Positions 35,020 to 44,891 of a stretch of DNA of 64,000 nucleotides are shown here, piece after piece (the first letter of the stretch is position 1; each line of letters starts with the position of its first letter). Below the pieces are notes generated by a model. It was not told the DNA's origin. It did no database searches and was given only the letters and a program-made list of their open reading frames with translations. This DNA comes from CBDBCK01 sp965203345 (GTDB lineage: Bacteria > Chloroflexota > Dehalococcoidia > Lucifugimonadales > Lucifugimonadaceae). Position numbers and translations under genes: made by a program. Location: positions 1 through 64,000 of the forward strand of contig CBDBCK010000027.1 in assembly GCA_965203345.1 (NCBI GenBank), in the 5' to 3' direction.

Positions 35020-36024
35020 TTGAGCCTAGACTACATAGCTAAACGTTTGCTGCTGTTTGTTCTTATAGTGTTGGTAGGCGGCACCTTGAACTTTATTATC
35101 CCGCGCATTCGCGATGCAAACCCTGTTGAGCAACGGCTCTACCAGCTGGCTGCAGAAGGCGGTTTTAACATACGCGAGATAGAGAAAACCATAACAATAT
35201 ACAATGAGAAGTTCGGACTTGATCAACCTCTATGGGTCCAATTCGTCAATTACTGGTCAGATTTGGCACGTCTTGATCTGGGTCGTTCAATAACCTTCTT
35301 TCCAGCCAGTGTTACGGGTGAGATTCTGAGAGCTATGCCATGGACCATAGGACTCCTCACTGTGTCAACGGCGTTAGCTTTTACTATGGGCAGTCTGTTC
35401 GGCGCGTGGTTGAGTTGGAGGAAAGTACCGCGAGCGGTAAAAGTTTTTGTGCCCGTGCTAATGACTTTCAGTGCCGTGCCGTACTACCTTTTAGGGATAG
35501 CGATGATATTCTTGTTCGCCGTTATATGGCCGCTGTTTCCGCCTGCAGGGGCGCACTCTTACAACGTTGTGCCCTCTTTCACATGGGGTGCCATAAGCGA
35601 CATACTATACCATGCCATACTGCCGGGAACGTCCCTCATACTTGCTAGCATCGGCTTCTGGGGGCTTGGCATGCGCGGTATAATGATCAGCACGTTAGGG
35701 GAAGATTACATGAAGATGGCCGAATATAAGGGTCTCAAGGAAAGTCGTATCTTCTTCCGTTACGCCGTCCGCAACGCTATGCTACCTCAGGTAACGGCGT
35801 TAGCTATACAGCTAGCTCTTATTATATCGGGGACGGTTTTAGTAGAAGTGGTTTTCGCTTACCCTGGCATTGGCAACCTGCTCTTTATGGCAATAAGTAA
35901 CAACGACTACTTTCTTATACAGGGCATACTGATGTTCGTGATAGTTACAGTAGGCGTAAGTCTGCTTATAGTGGATTTTGTCTATCCACTTATTGATCCG
36001 CGTATAAACTACAAAGAGACTTGA
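35020..36024 (+). CDS. ABC importer permease, DppB/OppB type (importer 2)
   Basis: About 334 residues from TTG 35020, chosen because it gives MSLDYIAKRLLLFVLIVLVG, aligned with the start of the importer 1 permease, with GGAG upstream; the frame is open back to 34972. EAA loop GEDYMKMAEYKGLKESRIFF, then YAVRNAMLPQVTALAI. It is the first gene of the second importer operon (35020-39078), a paralogue of importer 1. Confidence 0.92.
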   Translation: MSLDYIAKRLLLFVLIVLVGGTLNFIIPRIRDANPVEQRLYQLAAEGGFNIREIEKTITIYNEKFGLDQPLWVQFVNYWSDLARLDLGRSITFFPASVTGEILRAMPWTIGLLTVSTALAFTMGSLFGAWLSWRKVPRAVKVFVPVLMTFSAVPYYLLGIAMIFLFAVIWPLFPPAGAHSYNVVPSFTWGAISDILYHAILPGTSLILASIGFWGLGMRGIMISTLGEDYMKMAEYKGLKESRIFFRYAVRNAMLPQVTALAIQLALIISGTVLVEVVFAYPGIGNLLFMAISNNDYFLIQGILMFVIVTVGVSLLIVDFVYPLIDPRINYKET

Positions 36025-36030
36025 TACCTC

Positions 36031-36942
36031 GTGGCTTCCGGTAATTTGTCCCAACCATCGGCAATTAGAGCCGACGCGTCTCGTGGCGACGGCTTATTGA
36101 AAGTTACGTGGAACGCCTTATTTGCGAATAGGACTTTGACGTTTGGAGCGTTTCTCGTCTTAGCGATAGTGGCGTTTAGCATAGTGGGCACCATTTTCAT
36201 AGACCCTGAACTTACAGACGTCGGCGCGGGCAAACCGGCGCAGCCACCTTCTGTCGAGCATCCGTTAGGCACGGATCAGCAGGGTAGAGACGTGTTCGCG
36301 GATATTGTGTACGGTACCCCTGCCACACTGATTATCGGCTTGATAGCAGGCTTGATGGGGGTTGGACTAGGTTCTTTGGTAGGTTTTACCGGAGGCTATT
36401 TCGGCGGCAAGTGGGACACCGTAGTTAGTCTGATAACAGATGTCTTTTTGGCGATACCAGTATTGATGGTGCTTATAGTGGTGGCTTCTTTGGTGGACGT
36501 GCTGAGTATAGAAGCTATGGGATTGTTGGTTGGTCTTCTCACTTGGATGGGACCAGCCCGCACTATAAGAGCCCAAGCCTTGACTCTGCGAACTCGTGCT
36601 TACGTGGACGTCGCCAAATTCAACGGCGTAGGCAATATGGAGATAATTTTCAAGGAGCTTACGCCTACTCTGCTGCCTTATATAGCGGCATCCTTAGTCC
36701 AAGCGGTAGCGGCAGCTATACTCGTTTCAATAGGCCTTTCTGCGCTGGGACTGGGACCGCAGAACGAACCTTCACTTGGGTTGACTATCTTCTGGGGAAT
36801 AACATACAGTGCGTTGATACGTGAACTGTGGTGGTGGTTTGGTCCACCGATAGTCATTATTGTTGTCCTCTTTGTGGGTCTCTTTCTCATAACCGCGGGA
36901 CTTGACCAAATATCCAACCCTCGCATAAAGACCTCGTCATGA
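36031..36942 (+). CDS. ABC importer permease, DppC/OppC type (importer 2)
   Basis: A 303-residue permease from GTG 36031, 6 bp after the DppB-type gene. It has the PLGTDQQGRDVFADIVYGTP motif and an EAA loop (TRAYVDVAKFNGVGNMEIIF). Its end overlaps the next gene by 4 bp (ATGA). N-terminal region slightly longer than in importer 1. Confidence 0.92.
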   Translation: MASGNLSQPSAIRADASRGDGLLKVTWNALFANRTLTFGAFLVLAIVAFSIVGTIFIDPELTDVGAGKPAQPPSVEHPLGTDQQGRDVFADIVYGTPATLIIGLIAGLMGVGLGSLVGFTGGYFGGKWDTVVSLITDVFLAIPVLMVLIVVASLVDVLSIEAMGLLVGLLTWMGPARTIRAQALTLRTRAYVDVAKFNGVGNMEIIFKELTPTLLPYIAASLVQAVAAAILVSIGLSALGLGPQNEPSLGLTIFWGITYSALIRELWWWFGPPIVIIVVLFVGLFLITAGLDQISNPRIKTSS

Positions 36943-38006
36943 ATCTATCAGATTCCTCTTCCTCCTCAAATCACAAAATCAAATCGGGCACTGCAGCTGA
37001 GTTTCATGTCCCAACGCATCTTGTGGTGGAAGACCTGAGGATCTACTATCACACCCCTAACGGTCCCGTGCGCGCAGTTGATGGCGTCTCTTTTGAGTTG
37101 AAGCAAGGGCAACGTCTGGGAATAGTCGGCGAGTCTGGGTCAGGAAAATCCACGATAGCCTTAAGCTTGCTGGCCTCACATACCGCTCCGGCTAAAGTGG
37201 AAGGCGGGAGTATCCACCTGAACGGCGTGGACATCCTCGCGCTGGACGAAGATGACGTAAGACAAAAGAGGCTTTCTGAAATTTCTATGGTTCCTCAAGG
37301 GGCCTTGAACTCCTTGAACCCAGTGTTGCGCGTGCGAGATCAGTTGCTTGACGGGCTGAAGGATCACGGAGTAGCACTCAATAGACAAGAGGCACGGAAG
37401 AAGGTAGAGACGTTGCTGGAGAGCACTGGACTACCACCCGAAGTTGCAAGGATGTATCCACATGAGTTGAGCGGGGGAATGAAGCAAAGAGTGGCTATAG
37501 CTATAGCAATTTCTATGAACCCGAAGGTAATAGTGGCGGATGAACCTACCAGCGCATTGGACGTCGTTGTACAGCGGCGTATTATTCAGACTCTGATGGC
37601 TATCCAGCAAAAACTGAAAGCTTCAATCATACTTATAGGACACGACATGGGTTTGATGGCTAAATTCGCGACTCATATCGCCATAATGTACGGGGGCAAG
37701 ATGGTGGAGATGGGAACAACTCGCGACATATTTGAAAACACTCTTCATCCTTATACCAAGTTACTGATATCCAGCTTACCGCACACATATGGCAAGCAAA
37801 AGATGGAAGGGATACCCGGACTGCCGCCTTCGTTGCTGAATCCCCCATCTGGGTGTGTATTTCACCCGCGCTGTCCAAACGTCATGCAAAGATGCAAGGA
37901 TCTTGTTCCCTCGCTAAAGCCTATAAAACCTGGACATGTCACAGCCTGTCACATATATGAGAACGGTACAGTCTCGACTGGAAAGGTTGAAGTTCAAAAT
38001 GCTTAA
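36939..38006 (+). CDS. ABC importer ATPase, DppD/OppD type (importer 2)
   Basis: A 355-residue ATPase with GESGSGKST, MVPQGALNSLNP, LSGGMKQR, IVADEPTSALD and GHDMG, plus a complete C-terminal Cys motif (GCVFHPRCPNVMQRC). It overlaps the upstream permease by 4 bp and the downstream ATPase by 8 bp. Confidence 0.94.
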   Translation: MNLSDSSSSSNHKIKSGTAAEFHVPTHLVVEDLRIYYHTPNGPVRAVDGVSFELKQGQRLGIVGESGSGKSTIALSLLASHTAPAKVEGGSIHLNGVDILALDEDDVRQKRLSEISMVPQGALNSLNPVLRVRDQLLDGLKDHGVALNRQEARKKVETLLESTGLPPEVARMYPHELSGGMKQRVAIAIAISMNPKVIVADEPTSALDVVVQRRIIQTLMAIQQKLKASIILIGHDMGLMAKFATHIAIMYGGKMVEMGTTRDIFENTLHPYTKLLISSLPHTYGKQKMEGIPGLPPSLLNPPSGCVFHPRCPNVMQRCKDLVPSLKPIKPGHVTACHIYENGTVSTGKVEVQNA

Positions 38007-39078
38007 GCCTCCTACCGGAAACTCTTTGTTACAACTGGACGCAGCTGGAAAGGTGTTCACTAGCGGCTTTTTGAGGAAGTCTTCTAAACGGGCACTGGAG
38101 CCGGTATCGTTCAACATAAATGAAAGTCCACCCACCATAACTGCAATAGCTGGAGAGAGTGGTAGCGGAAAAACGACTCTGGCCCGACTACTTCTAGGGC
38201 TGGTCAAACCTACGGAAGGGAAGGTCCTCTACAGAGGGCTAAATCTGGCGTCTATGAGTAGAGAGGCGTTGAAGCAGTTCAGGCATGAGGTGCAGGTGAT
38301 TTTCCAAGACCCTTTTGAGGCCTACAATCCCTTTTACAAGATAGAACACGTTTTGAAGACGCCCATACGGAAATTCCATCTTGCCTCTGATAAAACTGAT
38401 GCACGAAGGACTATTGATATGTCGCTGGAAACGGTCGGACTGCGCCCTGATGAGACCTGGGGAAGGTATCCGCATCAACTAAGCGGAGGGCAGAGACAGC
38501 GCGTTATGGTAGCAAGAGCGGCGATGTTGAAGCCGAAAATCATAGTGGCAGATGAACCTGTGTCCATGGTAGACGCATCCCTCAGAGCCACAATATTGGA
38601 GTCGCTCCGCACCCTCAAATCGGAGCTCAAGGTGTCGATAGTCTACATAACGCATGATCTGACGACGGCGTACCAGCTAGCCGATAACATTATAGTCCTT
38701 TACAGGGGGCGCGTCGTAGAAGCCGGTGACGTAGAGTCGGTCATTAATCATCCAGAGCACCCGTATACGCGTCTATTGGTTGATTGCATACCCAAATTTG
38801 ATACCTCAGAGCAGTGGGAAGGGGAGGCATTAGGGGAATACATAGAGCCGCCGAGTGATTGGCTCGGGTGCAACTTTTACGACCGGTGCCCTGTGCGAAT
38901 GTATGGATGTAAAGATAAAGAGCCTCCCTTCTTTCATACATCTCCGCGTCACGTTACTAGCTGCTACGTTTACGATTCAACGGCACAAGCTAGGACAACC
39001 CTGAATTTGTCTGCAACGTTCGTAGCATCGTTGACGGATTCAGAAAACAGGGTCGCGAGCATGGAATCCGAACAATGA
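37999..39078 (+). CDS. ABC importer ATPase, DppF/OppF type (importer 2)
   Basis: About 359 residues from ATG 37999, placed by the 8-bp overlap with the preceding stop and by an AAAGG just upstream; the frame is open back to 37936. Walker A GESGSGKTT, IFQDPFEAYNPFYK, LSGGQRQR and IVADEPVSMVD. The C-terminal Cys region is intact (GCNFYDRCPVRMYGC), unlike the importer 1 copy. Confidence 0.94.
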   Translation: MLKPPTGNSLLQLDAAGKVFTSGFLRKSSKRALEPVSFNINESPPTITAIAGESGSGKTTLARLLLGLVKPTEGKVLYRGLNLASMSREALKQFRHEVQVIFQDPFEAYNPFYKIEHVLKTPIRKFHLASDKTDARRTIDMSLETVGLRPDETWGRYPHQLSGGQRQRVMVARAAMLKPKIIVADEPVSMVDASLRATILESLRTLKSELKVSIVYITHDLTTAYQLADNIIVLYRGRVVEAGDVESVINHPEHPYTRLLVDCIPKFDTSEQWEGEALGEYIEPPSDWLGCNFYDRCPVRMYGCKDKEPPFFHTSPRHVTSCYVYDSTAQARTTLNLSATFVASLTDSENRVASMESEQ

Positions 39079-39153
39079 AAATATGAGCTTAACAACAGTG
39101 GTATCTTTATCAGAAAAACTGACTTCAGGAGCGGGCTGGCAAAAGGAGGAACT

Positions 39154-40239
39154 ATGAACGACTCGAAACCTGCAATGGTGGGCTTGGTTTCCAACTCTTA
39201 TGTACGAGAAACGTATATAGCGCCCGATGACTTAGAGCGTTTAGAGGAGTTTGCAAAATTCGAATGGAGAGAGTTTGACGAGAGCAGCGATTGGGACGCG
39301 CCTCCAGACAGCGATGCCAATACTATAAAACGACTGGTGGAATTTGCGCAAGGTGTCGATGCATTAATAATCTGCCATGGAGCGCCTCGCATAGGAGAGG
39401 CCATCCTATCTGCCTCCAAACGGCTCAAATTTGTTGGAGAGCTTGAAGGGGATAGATTTGCTCAGCGTATAGACGTGGAGGCATGCCGTGCTTCGGGTGT
39501 AAAGGTGGTCGACACTACGCACGGATCGTCCTATCCGGTGTCGGAATGGACATTGGCCCTGATGCTGTTAGGATTGCGCAATGCGGGAGCTCATTTTCGT
39601 CGTATGATACGGCACGAAACCTGGGGAACTGACGAACAACGAGAGAAATTACCAGAGTTTCAGTTCAATGAAGAATTGACGGACAAGAGAGTGGGCATGA
39701 TCGGGTTCGGGTATATAGCGCGTAAGCTCGTAGAGTTGCTCAAACCTTTCAACTGCGACGTCCTAGCATACGATCCATACATTGATAGAGAATTAGGATA
39801 TGCCTACGATGTAACTCTCACCACTCTTGAGAGGACTCTTTCTTCATCAGACGTAGTGGTGTGTCTTGTGCCAATCACTCCGGGCACTAGAAAGCTACTC
39901 GGATGGAGAGAGTTCAATATGATGAAACCCGGCTCTGTTTTCGTCAATGTGGCACGTGGTGCAGTAGTGGACACTGACGCATTGATTGAGCGACTACGGC
40001 GTAATGACCTTATTGCATGTCTGGACGTGTTCGATCCCGAGCCTATGCCTGCCGACTCACCAGTACGGGACATGCCGAACGCGTTCTTTTCACCCCACAT
40101 AGCCGGTACCACTATTCGCTCACGAAGGCGCTTCTTTGAGGAAATGGTTAAAGAGTTGCGCCGGTTTTTTTCTGGCGATGAAGTCAGACATGAGATCACT
40201 TCCAGGACAACGTCCAATAGATCCGGAATTGGTCTATAG
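39154..40239 (+). CDS. D-isomer-specific 2-hydroxyacid dehydrogenase
   Basis: A 361-residue NAD-dependent oxidoreductase, behind AAAGGAGG. The nucleotide-binding VGMIGFGYIARKLVELLKPF, DPYIDRE, the catalytic Arg region NVARGAVVDTDALI, the Glu in DVFDPEPMP and the His in FFSPHIAGTT are present, so it should be active. It lies 75 bp after the importer 2 operon and 51 bp before the LLM oxidoreductase, suggesting a shared catabolic job on an imported hydroxy acid. Confidence 0.9.
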   Translation: MNDSKPAMVGLVSNSYVRETYIAPDDLERLEEFAKFEWREFDESSDWDAPPDSDANTIKRLVEFAQGVDALIICHGAPRIGEAILSASKRLKFVGELEGDRFAQRIDVEACRASGVKVVDTTHGSSYPVSEWTLALMLLGLRNAGAHFRRMIRHETWGTDEQREKLPEFQFNEELTDKRVGMIGFGYIARKLVELLKPFNCDVLAYDPYIDRELGYAYDVTLTTLERTLSSSDVVVCLVPITPGTRKLLGWREFNMMKPGSVFVNVARGAVVDTDALIERLRRNDLIACLDVFDPEPMPADSPVRDMPNAFFSPHIAGTTIRSRRRFFEEMVKELRRFFSGDEVRHEITSRTTSNRSGIGL

Positions 40240-40290
40240 CTGCAAGACTCTAAAACAGAAGCAAATAGGCTTGGCAAGGAGGCATAATTC

Positions 40291-41325
40291 ATGGTGATCA
40301 AGGATGGACGGATTAAGTTTGGTGTAAGTCTGCCGCTTTTTGCTGGAGCAGGAGATGCACATCCACGCACTCCGATGCTGGAACAGATGGACGCTAGACG
40401 CTTGGCGGAGTTTGTAAAGCAAGTAGAAGCATTCGGATACGATTCGTTGTGGATAGCAGATCACTTGAGACTAGGTAAGGATTCGGCTATCTTGGAGTGT
40501 TGGTCTGTTGCGAGCTGGGCAGCGGGACTCACCAGTAAAGTGAGGCTTGGATTGATACACCTTTCCAATCTGTTCCGCTCACCGGCTCTGACGGCAAAGA
40601 TGGCAGCCAGTTTAGACGTCCTGAGCGGTGGCCGTCTGGATTTTTTCTATGATATGGGGCACCGAGGTAGCCGAGAAGAGACCGAGGCTTATGGGTTTCT
40701 GTTTCCTGAAGACGACGAACGGATGGCAAGATTTGAGGAGGCATTGGAACTGATGAAACTACTTTGGGCAGGAGAACCGGTATCGTTTGAAGGACGTTTT
40801 CTGAAACTTAAGGATGCGGTTTGCCGTCCAAAGCCCGTCCAAACACCATATCCGCCTATATGGATAGGAACGCTTGGAGGAGAGACGATGTCGGCCTCTG
40901 TTGCGCCCAATGAGCAGGTTGTAGACTTGGTCGTCAAGCATGCAAACGGATGGAACAACACACCCGCGTCCCCTAAATACTGTGCCAATATGTTGTCTTT
41001 GCTTAAGGAGTCGTGCAACAAACATGGAAGAGATTATAACGATATTAAGAAATCGTTGGAGACACAAGTGCTTGTTGCGCAGAGCAAACCCGATATAGAA
41101 CGGATCCAACGGCGTATAAGCGAGGCTAATCCACGTACCTATCCGCTAAGCGAGTGGGAACACAAAAGCGACACTTATATGATAGGTACGCCGCAAGAGA
41201 TAATCGACCGTCTAGCCCAATATGTAGAACTAGGTATAGATGGCTTTCAGCTCTGGTTCATGGATGCTTTTTCTCTGGATGGTATGCGCTTATTCAGCGA
41301 ACAGGTTGCCCCTGCTTTTAGGTGA
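40291..41325 (+). CDS. LLM-class flavin-dependent oxidoreductase
   Basis: A 344-residue luciferase-like monooxygenase or F420/FMN-dependent oxidoreductase. N-terminal KFGVSLPLFAG, YDSLWIADHLRL, SNLFRSPALTAKMAASLDVL, SGGRLDFFYDMG and the C-terminal GTPQEIIDRLAQYVELGIDG, FQLWFMD are typical. AAGGAGG precedes ATG 40291. SAR202 genomes carry many such paralogues, proposed to attack recalcitrant organics. The substrate is unknown. Confidence 0.9.
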   Translation: MVIKDGRIKFGVSLPLFAGAGDAHPRTPMLEQMDARRLAEFVKQVEAFGYDSLWIADHLRLGKDSAILECWSVASWAAGLTSKVRLGLIHLSNLFRSPALTAKMAASLDVLSGGRLDFFYDMGHRGSREETEAYGFLFPEDDERMARFEEALELMKLLWAGEPVSFEGRFLKLKDAVCRPKPVQTPYPPIWIGTLGGETMSASVAPNEQVVDLVVKHANGWNNTPASPKYCANMLSLLKESCNKHGRDYNDIKKSLETQVLVAQSKPDIERIQRRISEANPRTYPLSEWEHKSDTYMIGTPQEIIDRLAQYVELGIDGFQLWFMDAFSLDGMRLFSEQVAPAFR

Positions 41326-41364
41326 AGTCTAAGATAGCTCACGGGAATTGTTCAGGCAAGCTCA

Positions 41365-41386
41365 GCAACAGGCCTAGGCCTGTTGC
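41365..41386. repeat. 22-bp perfect palindrome between convergent genes
   Basis: GCAACAGGCCT followed by its exact reverse complement. It lies 40 bp after the LLM gene stop and 88 bp after the end of the substrate-binding gene on the other strand. There is no T-run, so it is not a classical terminator, though it could still act on both transcripts. Confidence 0.5.
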
Positions 41387-41473
41387 ATCCTGAAAGCCGC
41401 ACGGTTTAGACCGCAGTGAGAAGTACAGGTGTGGAGGACAAACCACAACCTATAAACGGTGCAAGAGTGTGTA

Positions 41474-43285
41474 TCAGTTAGCTTTGGTGAGATTCAGCAC
41501 CTCTAACAAGAAACCAGCCCACAGACTGTAAGGCGCTACGTACGGATTTTCTGTGCTTGCCCAGCCTTTCCAGTAGAATTCGTTGAAAGTGATAACGTGC
41601 CTTTCTTCAGCAAGTGTAATCTCTATCACATCATCAAAGAAGATGTCTAACGCTTGATCCGCGAGGTCCAGATATTCGCGGTCCGTGAGCGAAGGCAATA
41701 CACTGTCCATCTGGTCTATAATGGCGTCGTAATCAGGGTTGTTGTACTGACTGTTTGCCCATACATAAGAGGTGTTTTCTCCCTGCATCGGTGAGCTGTA
41801 CTTACTGTGGAAATGCTGCAACGTCCCATGCGGCTCACGAGAACTCCCACAATGGACAATAATCCACATGTCTGCTTGACCAGTACGTACTTGAGCAAAG
41901 AAAGGGGCTACGTCAGGGTCGTAAAGCCTGAACGTTATGTCGAATCCGGCGTCGTTTAACTGCTTCTCCACAACTGGACCCATTGGCCTAAGCCAGCCCG
42001 GAACGTGAAGCGTAGTCGTAATACGAGAACCGTCTTTCACCCAGAAATTATCCGAATCTTTAGAATATCCCGCCGCCGCCATATGCTGTTCAACTTCTGT
42101 TTGTTCTTGCGATGCAAAGCCGTATCTGTCTATGATGCCTTGTTGCGCGTCTTGGTAAGCTTTCAGACCTCCGTAAGTGGAATATGGGAGAACTTGAGGG
42201 GTAGTAGAACTCTCATAGGCAAGTTCTACTATCTGATTACGGTCTATCGCCGCCTGCACTGCGCGCCTTATGTTCACGTCGGACATGGGACCCCATCTGG
42301 TGTTCAAACCCAATGTGTACAAACACGCGTCAGGTGCGCCATAAGCTGGGCCAGCGTTGTCCCAAGTAACGATGCTAGGATTACGCGACTTGGCCGTTAT
42401 AAACTGACCAGGCTGCATAATTGACCCTACGTCAAACTCATTGTTTATCATTCGAGCTACCATAGTGTCTGGCGCTCCCGGTGGGGTGTATACAATACGC
42501 CTAGGCTCGGGTAATCTCCAGAATCCCGTCTCTGCTGCCCACCAATCATCTCTTCTGTCAAAAACCTGCGACTGCGCAGAAGCCCGCACCAAGCGATAAG
42601 GCCCAGTACCGACAGGCCAACCTTGTTCCAAATCAAAATTGTTGAACTCCAAAGGGTCTTTGCCTTCCCATATATGCTTGGGTAGGATCGGCAGGTGAAT
42701 TTCCGAATTCTCAATGAAGTAGAAATAGAAAAAACGGGGATTTGGCTTATTTAGGTTAATTCTGAACCGTCGGTCGTCAAGTACCGTTATGTCCCTCACC
42801 CACTCTTCCATATCGGGCGCAAATATCAAGTCTTGGTTGTCTCGTAACGTTTCAATGGTGAACTTGACGTCTTCGGAGGTGAAAGGCATTCCGTCCGACC
42901 ATTTCACACCTTCTCGCAAGGTTACGATAACACTCATAGCGTCGCCTGCAACCTCATTACTTTCTGCCAGCCAAGGTATTTCCTCCCCATTATTATGGTT
43001 GTACAGATAGAGAAACTCGTAGATCGTCTTGTTCAGAATGCCTCGCACGCGTCCCGTCCCGCCTAGCGAATATGGATTCATAACGGTAGGATCTTCTATC
43101 TGTGTCATCCCCGCGCCGAAAAACGTGAACACCAAAGTGTCTTCACGCGGTACCTCCGCAAGCCCACCGCTTCCTGTATTAGAAGTAGACGATTCTTGTC
43201 GCCCGCACGCGGCGACAGAAAGTGTCATAGCAGCGGATAAAATCAGCATAGTTATCAGTAACGGAAGATTTTTGCGGTTTAGCAT
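41474..43285 (-). CDS. Substrate-binding lipoprotein of the oligopeptide-type importer (SBP_bac_5), importer 2
   Basis: About 603 residues from ATG 43285 (GGGAG upstream). Signal MLNRKNLPLLITMLILSAAM with lipobox VAAC. SBP family 5 motifs include VTLREGVKWSDGMPFTSEDV and IRRAVQAAIDRNQIVELAY. It is a divergent paralogue of the protein at 31897 and keeps the same convergent position behind an importer operon. A duplicated promoter-like segment lies upstream. Confidence 0.92.
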   Translation of the reverse strand: MLNRKNLPLLITMLILSAAMTLSVAACGRQESSTSNTGSGGLAEVPREDTLVFTFFGAGMTQIEDPTVMNPYSLGGTGRVRGILNKTIYEFLYLYNHNNGEEIPWLAESNEVAGDAMSVIVTLREGVKWSDGMPFTSEDVKFTIETLRDNQDLIFAPDMEEWVRDITVLDDRRFRINLNKPNPRFFYFYFIENSEIHLPILPKHIWEGKDPLEFNNFDLEQGWPVGTGPYRLVRASAQSQVFDRRDDWWAAETGFWRLPEPRRIVYTPPGAPDTMVARMINNEFDVGSIMQPGQFITAKSRNPSIVTWDNAGPAYGAPDACLYTLGLNTRWGPMSDVNIRRAVQAAIDRNQIVELAYESSTTPQVLPYSTYGGLKAYQDAQQGIIDRYGFASQEQTEVEQHMAAAGYSKDSDNFWVKDGSRITTTLHVPGWLRPMGPVVEKQLNDAGFDITFRLYDPDVAPFFAQVRTGQADMWIIVHCGSSREPHGTLQHFHSKYSSPMQGENTSYVWANSQYNNPDYDAIIDQMDSVLPSLTDREYLDLADQALDIFFDDVIEITLAEERHVITFNEFYWKGWASTENPYVAPYSLWAGFLLEVLNLTKAN

Positions 43286-43342
43286 CTCATAGCTCCCATA
43301 CTCAACGGGTACCGTCAATATAGTGGTACACCTGTGTTGTGT

Positions 43343-43612
43343 ACATATTTTGTTAAGGATAATAACACAATTTGTCTGCCAAGTAAAATTTTGGGACTAT
43401 AGTATTTTTCATACATTGTTGATCTCGCCTGACGTTTTGTAATTATCGTCTGCGTAAATAGAGCAGTTGGTCGTCCGAACAACGCGACCATTGTAATTCT
43501 ATAATTGCGACTCTTTCATATTTTGGCCTACATCGTGTATACAGTTAAGGATAATGACACAGTTTATCTGTTAAGCTGAAATTCTAGGACTGGGATAGTA
43601 ATTAACTCATAC
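43343..43612 (-). promoter_or_regulatory. Duplicated promoter segment in the divergent region
   Basis: Two direct copies, 43350-43414 and 43543-43612, share GTTAAGGATAAT(A/G)ACACA...TTT.TCTG and end in CATAC. Read on the minus strand, the first copy has TTTACT, a 17-nt spacer and TATTAT, a promoter pointing to the substrate-binding gene. The second is a weaker form (CATTAT). The remainder of 43286-43728 has no gene. Confidence 0.5.
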
Positions 43613-43728
43613 TCAAAAAATGTGCTGAAGCGGCACCTTATACCTGTTCGTTCCTAAATGTTACCGCATTGGGATGCAAAGCTTATCAAGCACTATGACA
43701 TAGGCTGTAATCAAAGTCTGACCTGGTT

Positions 43729-44853
43729 ATGAAAATTGAAAATATGGAAACCTTTATAGCCGTGAACTGGCTTTTTGTGCGGATTACGACCGACGACGGC
43801 ATACAAGGAGTAGGAGAATCCACTTTTTTTGGCTGGCCCCTCGCCGCTGAGGCGGTAGCCCGTTCATTTGAAGGCTACCTGATAGGGAAAACCCCTCTAT
43901 CTGTGGAGCATCATTGGAACTATATGTACAGATCGCGCTCAATGCGTGGTGGCGCTATAGGTGGTGCTCTCAGCGCAATAGACCAAGCGCTATGGGATAT
44001 CCGGGGCAAACGTTTTGAAGTGCCCGTGTGGGAACTGCTCGGCGGTAGGGTACGCGATAGAGTACGGGCGATGCTTGTCTTACCCACCGGTTCTAAGGAC
44101 GAAGTAGCTACTGCTGCTGCGCAGGCAAAGGCAGACGGTTACACCGCCGTGAAGGTCCTCCTGTATCAAGAGGATCACGTGCCTATGCGGCACAGCGAAA
44201 GGATACGCGACCTTTTGGAAAGAATGGCTGCGATACGTGAGAGCGTGGGTTGGGACTTTGATATAGGGGTGGAGATACATCGTAATATGATGCCCGGCGA
44301 CTCCATTGTGCTTGCGCAGGAGTTGGAAATTTTCAAGCCTTTCTTCTTTGAGGATCCTATAGCTCCTGACTCGGTCCTCTCTTTTGGCGAAGTTTCCGAG
44401 AAGACTCGCATACCTATGGCAGCGGGCGAGCGTAATTTGACCATCTGGGAGTTTAGGGAGTACATAGAACGGGCTGGGGTTCACTTTATCAGGCCCGACG
44501 TGGGAATAGCAGGCGGCTTTACGCACTTTAAGAAAATATGCGCCTTGGCAGAAGCTCATCATCAAGGCGTGATACCGCACGCTGTACCATCAGGGCCAAT
44601 TGCGACGGCAGCACATGTTCAGCTAGGCGCGTGTGTCCCCAACTTTGAGGTGCAGGAACACGTGCCGGAAGAGCGACCGCCATGGTCAGACGTAGTAAAA
44701 CGTCCTATCCCTCTGACGGAAGGATTTTTTGAAGTGCCTCAAGCCCCAGGGATAGGAGTTGAACTGAACCTCGCCGGACTGGTCAACCATCCTTTTGTTC
44801 AAACGCCTACGAGGACTGCGTTGCGGGATGACGGTTCGGTGGCTCTAAGGTAA
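43729..44853 (+). CDS. Mandelate racemase / muconate lactonizing family dehydratase (enolase superfamily)
   Basis: A 374-residue member close to sugar-acid (galactonate-type) dehydratases. N-terminal capping domain, then the barrel with AVKVLLYQ, DFDIGVEIHRNM (first metal ligand region), FFFEDPIAPD (second), AAGERN (third), RPDVGIAGGFT and PHAVPSGPI. Such enzymes dehydrate acid sugars to 2-keto-3-deoxy acids. It is followed after 38 bp by a Gfo/Idh gene. Expansion of this superfamily is a known trait of SAR202. Confidence 0.9.
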   Translation: MKIENMETFIAVNWLFVRITTDDGIQGVGESTFFGWPLAAEAVARSFEGYLIGKTPLSVEHHWNYMYRSRSMRGGAIGGALSAIDQALWDIRGKRFEVPVWELLGGRVRDRVRAMLVLPTGSKDEVATAAAQAKADGYTAVKVLLYQEDHVPMRHSERIRDLLERMAAIRESVGWDFDIGVEIHRNMMPGDSIVLAQELEIFKPFFFEDPIAPDSVLSFGEVSEKTRIPMAAGERNLTIWEFREYIERAGVHFIRPDVGIAGGFTHFKKICALAEAHHQGVIPHAVPSGPIATAAHVQLGACVPNFEVQEHVPEERPPWSDVVKRPIPLTEGFFEVPQAPGIGVELNLAGLVNHPFVQTPTRTALRDDGSVALR

Positions 44854-44891
44854 CCATTCGTGCGGCAATCCGGATGTAAAGGAAAGGTATC

